Assembly (NCBI GenBank): GCA_021848555.1
Contig: JAJZUN010000177.1
Location: forward strand, 1-6,360
DNA length: 6,360 bases
Reading direction: 5' to 3'
DNA from: Pseudomonadota bacterium
GTDB taxonomy: Bacteria; Pseudomonadota; Gammaproteobacteria; Burkholderiales; SG8-39
The notes under the pieces: generated by a model
Seen by the model: the letters and a program-made list of their open reading frames with translations, nothing else
Database searches by the model: none
Told to the model about the DNA's origin: nothing
Made by a program: the position numbers and the translations under genes
Part shown: positions 6,052 to 6,360 of the stretch, piece by piece
Position numbering within the stretch: the first letter of the stretch is position 1
Layout of the letters: each line of letters opens with the position of its first letter

Positions 6052-6075
6052 CCGGGAAGGCGTTTGCCTCCCCGG
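6052..6075 (+). terminator. Hairpin after gspG, possible terminator without T-tract
   Basis: CCGGGAAGGC (6052-6061) pairs with GCCTCCCCGG (6066-6075) around a GTTT loop, with one A-C mismatch in ten pairs. It starts 18 bases after the gspG stop, where a terminator is expected, but the following CCCGCGACC has no T run. It may stop transcription with help, or protect the 3' end of the operon mRNA. Confidence 0.4.
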
Positions 6076-6098
6076 CCCGCGACCAGCCATCGGTCCTA

Positions 6099-6126
6099 TT
6101 GTCTTTCGTACTCAAACGGGTACACT
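6099..6126 (+). promoter_or_regulatory. Weak sigma70-like promoter candidate
   Basis: TTGTCT (6099-6104) and TACACT (6121-6126) each match the consensus at 4 of 6 positions with a 16-base spacer. It points to the short ORF at 6209, leaving an untranslated leader of about 75 bases. The match is modest. Confidence 0.25.
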
Positions 6127-6208
6127 CCGCACTGCCGCACGATGGGAATGAATCCTATTGCCGCGACTTATCGATTGACCACCAACCTGGCCTCTGGGAG
6201 AAATCTTC

Positions 6209-6289
6209 ATGCATGTTCTATTCCGCGCGCTATTGCTGCAATCGCTCATGGTCCTCGCCACGCTGGCCCACGCGCAGACCCGACTTTGA
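6209..6289 (+). CDS. 26-codon signal-peptide ORF, possibly start of a frameshifted gene
   Basis: GGGAG at 6196-6200 lies 8 bases before ATG 6209. The ORF reads MHVLFRALLLQSLMVLATLA, then HAQTRL and a TGA at 6287-6289. This is a complete Sec signal peptide with an AHA/Q cleavage site and almost nothing after it. The +1 frame, with codons from 6282, stays open to the end of the window and reads DFDTSEAQFWPTPSNGAGL..., which looks protein-like. Skipping one C in ACCC (6278-6281) would join the two. So this is probably the start of a secreted-protein gene with a real frameshift or a base error. A true 26-residue peptide is possible but less likely. Confidence 0.4.
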   Translation: MHVLFRALLLQSLMVLATLAHAQTRL

Positions 6290-6360
6290 CACTTCCGAGG
6301 CACAATTTTGGCCGACCCCCAGTAACGGCGCGGGTTTGCGGGCATTAAGTCGCCAAAACC

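Larger units (their letters stand above)
6035..6360. other. Region after gspG: hairpin, weak promoter, short ORF
   Basis: These 326 bases contain no convincing full gene. They hold a hairpin (6052-6075), a candidate promoter (6099-6126) and a short ORF (6209-6289) that looks like an isolated signal peptide. Longer open frames crossing this stretch on both strands lack a plausible start, composition or family resemblance. Confidence 0.55.

Noticed and set aside
6141..6348. Open frame starting at ATG 6141 and ending at 6348
   Set aside because: It runs in the same frame as a long chance frame over gspG, has no ribosome binding site, and conflicts with the better supported signal-peptide ORF at 6209.

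Overview
The window reads as chromosomal DNA from a GC-rich Gram-negative bacterium, most likely a betaproteobacterium. This is inferred from codon usage, the Gram-negative export signals (a lipobox and Sec signal peptides), a type II secretion pseudopilin, and the family resemblance of the GtrA/GtrB-like membrane proteins and the GWNLV...FWVN repeats. All convincing genes lie on the + strand. I could not place the species.

Layout. (1) Bases 1-287 are the 3' end of a GtrB/DPM1-like family 2 glycosyltransferase, showing only its two C-terminal membrane segments. (2) Bases 288-598 are an AT-richer intergenic stretch with several short palindromes, a 9/10 match to an FNR/Anr box and a possible folded leader. 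(3) Bases 599-2923 encode a 774-residue predicted lipoprotein: an N-terminal beta-like segment, a long Ala/Thr/Val-rich middle, a tandem TTTTAAA linker and a C-terminal beta-type domain. It is closed by a textbook terminator with a UUCG loop (2958-2987). (4) Bases 3063-6034 hold four tightly spaced genes: a small secreted Pro/Ala-rich protein, a secreted CAP-domain protein with Ig-like domains and two C-terminal repeats, a GtrA-family membrane protein, and a GspG-type pseudopilin. Two junctions are 4-base ATGA overlaps and the third is a 25-base gap, so they probably form one operon. (5) Bases 6035-6360 carry a hairpin, a weak promoter candidate and a 26-codon ORF that is almost entirely a signal peptide. 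That ORF may be the start of a frameshifted or miscalled secreted-protein gene.

The common theme is the cell envelope. GtrB-like enzymes load a sugar onto a polyprenyl-phosphate carrier and GtrA-like proteins are thought to help move it across the inner membrane. GspG builds the type II secretion pseudopilus, and the two large proteins are predicted to be exported. The GtrB-like and GtrA-like genes, often adjacent elsewhere, are here separated by about 4.8 kb of surface-protein genes. Whether the exported proteins are substrates of the neighbouring machinery is only an inference. I see no CRISPR array, rRNA, tRNA, insertion sequence or phage gene. Nothing here is clearly a new system; the most unusual points are the operon content and the two repeat-bearing surface proteins.
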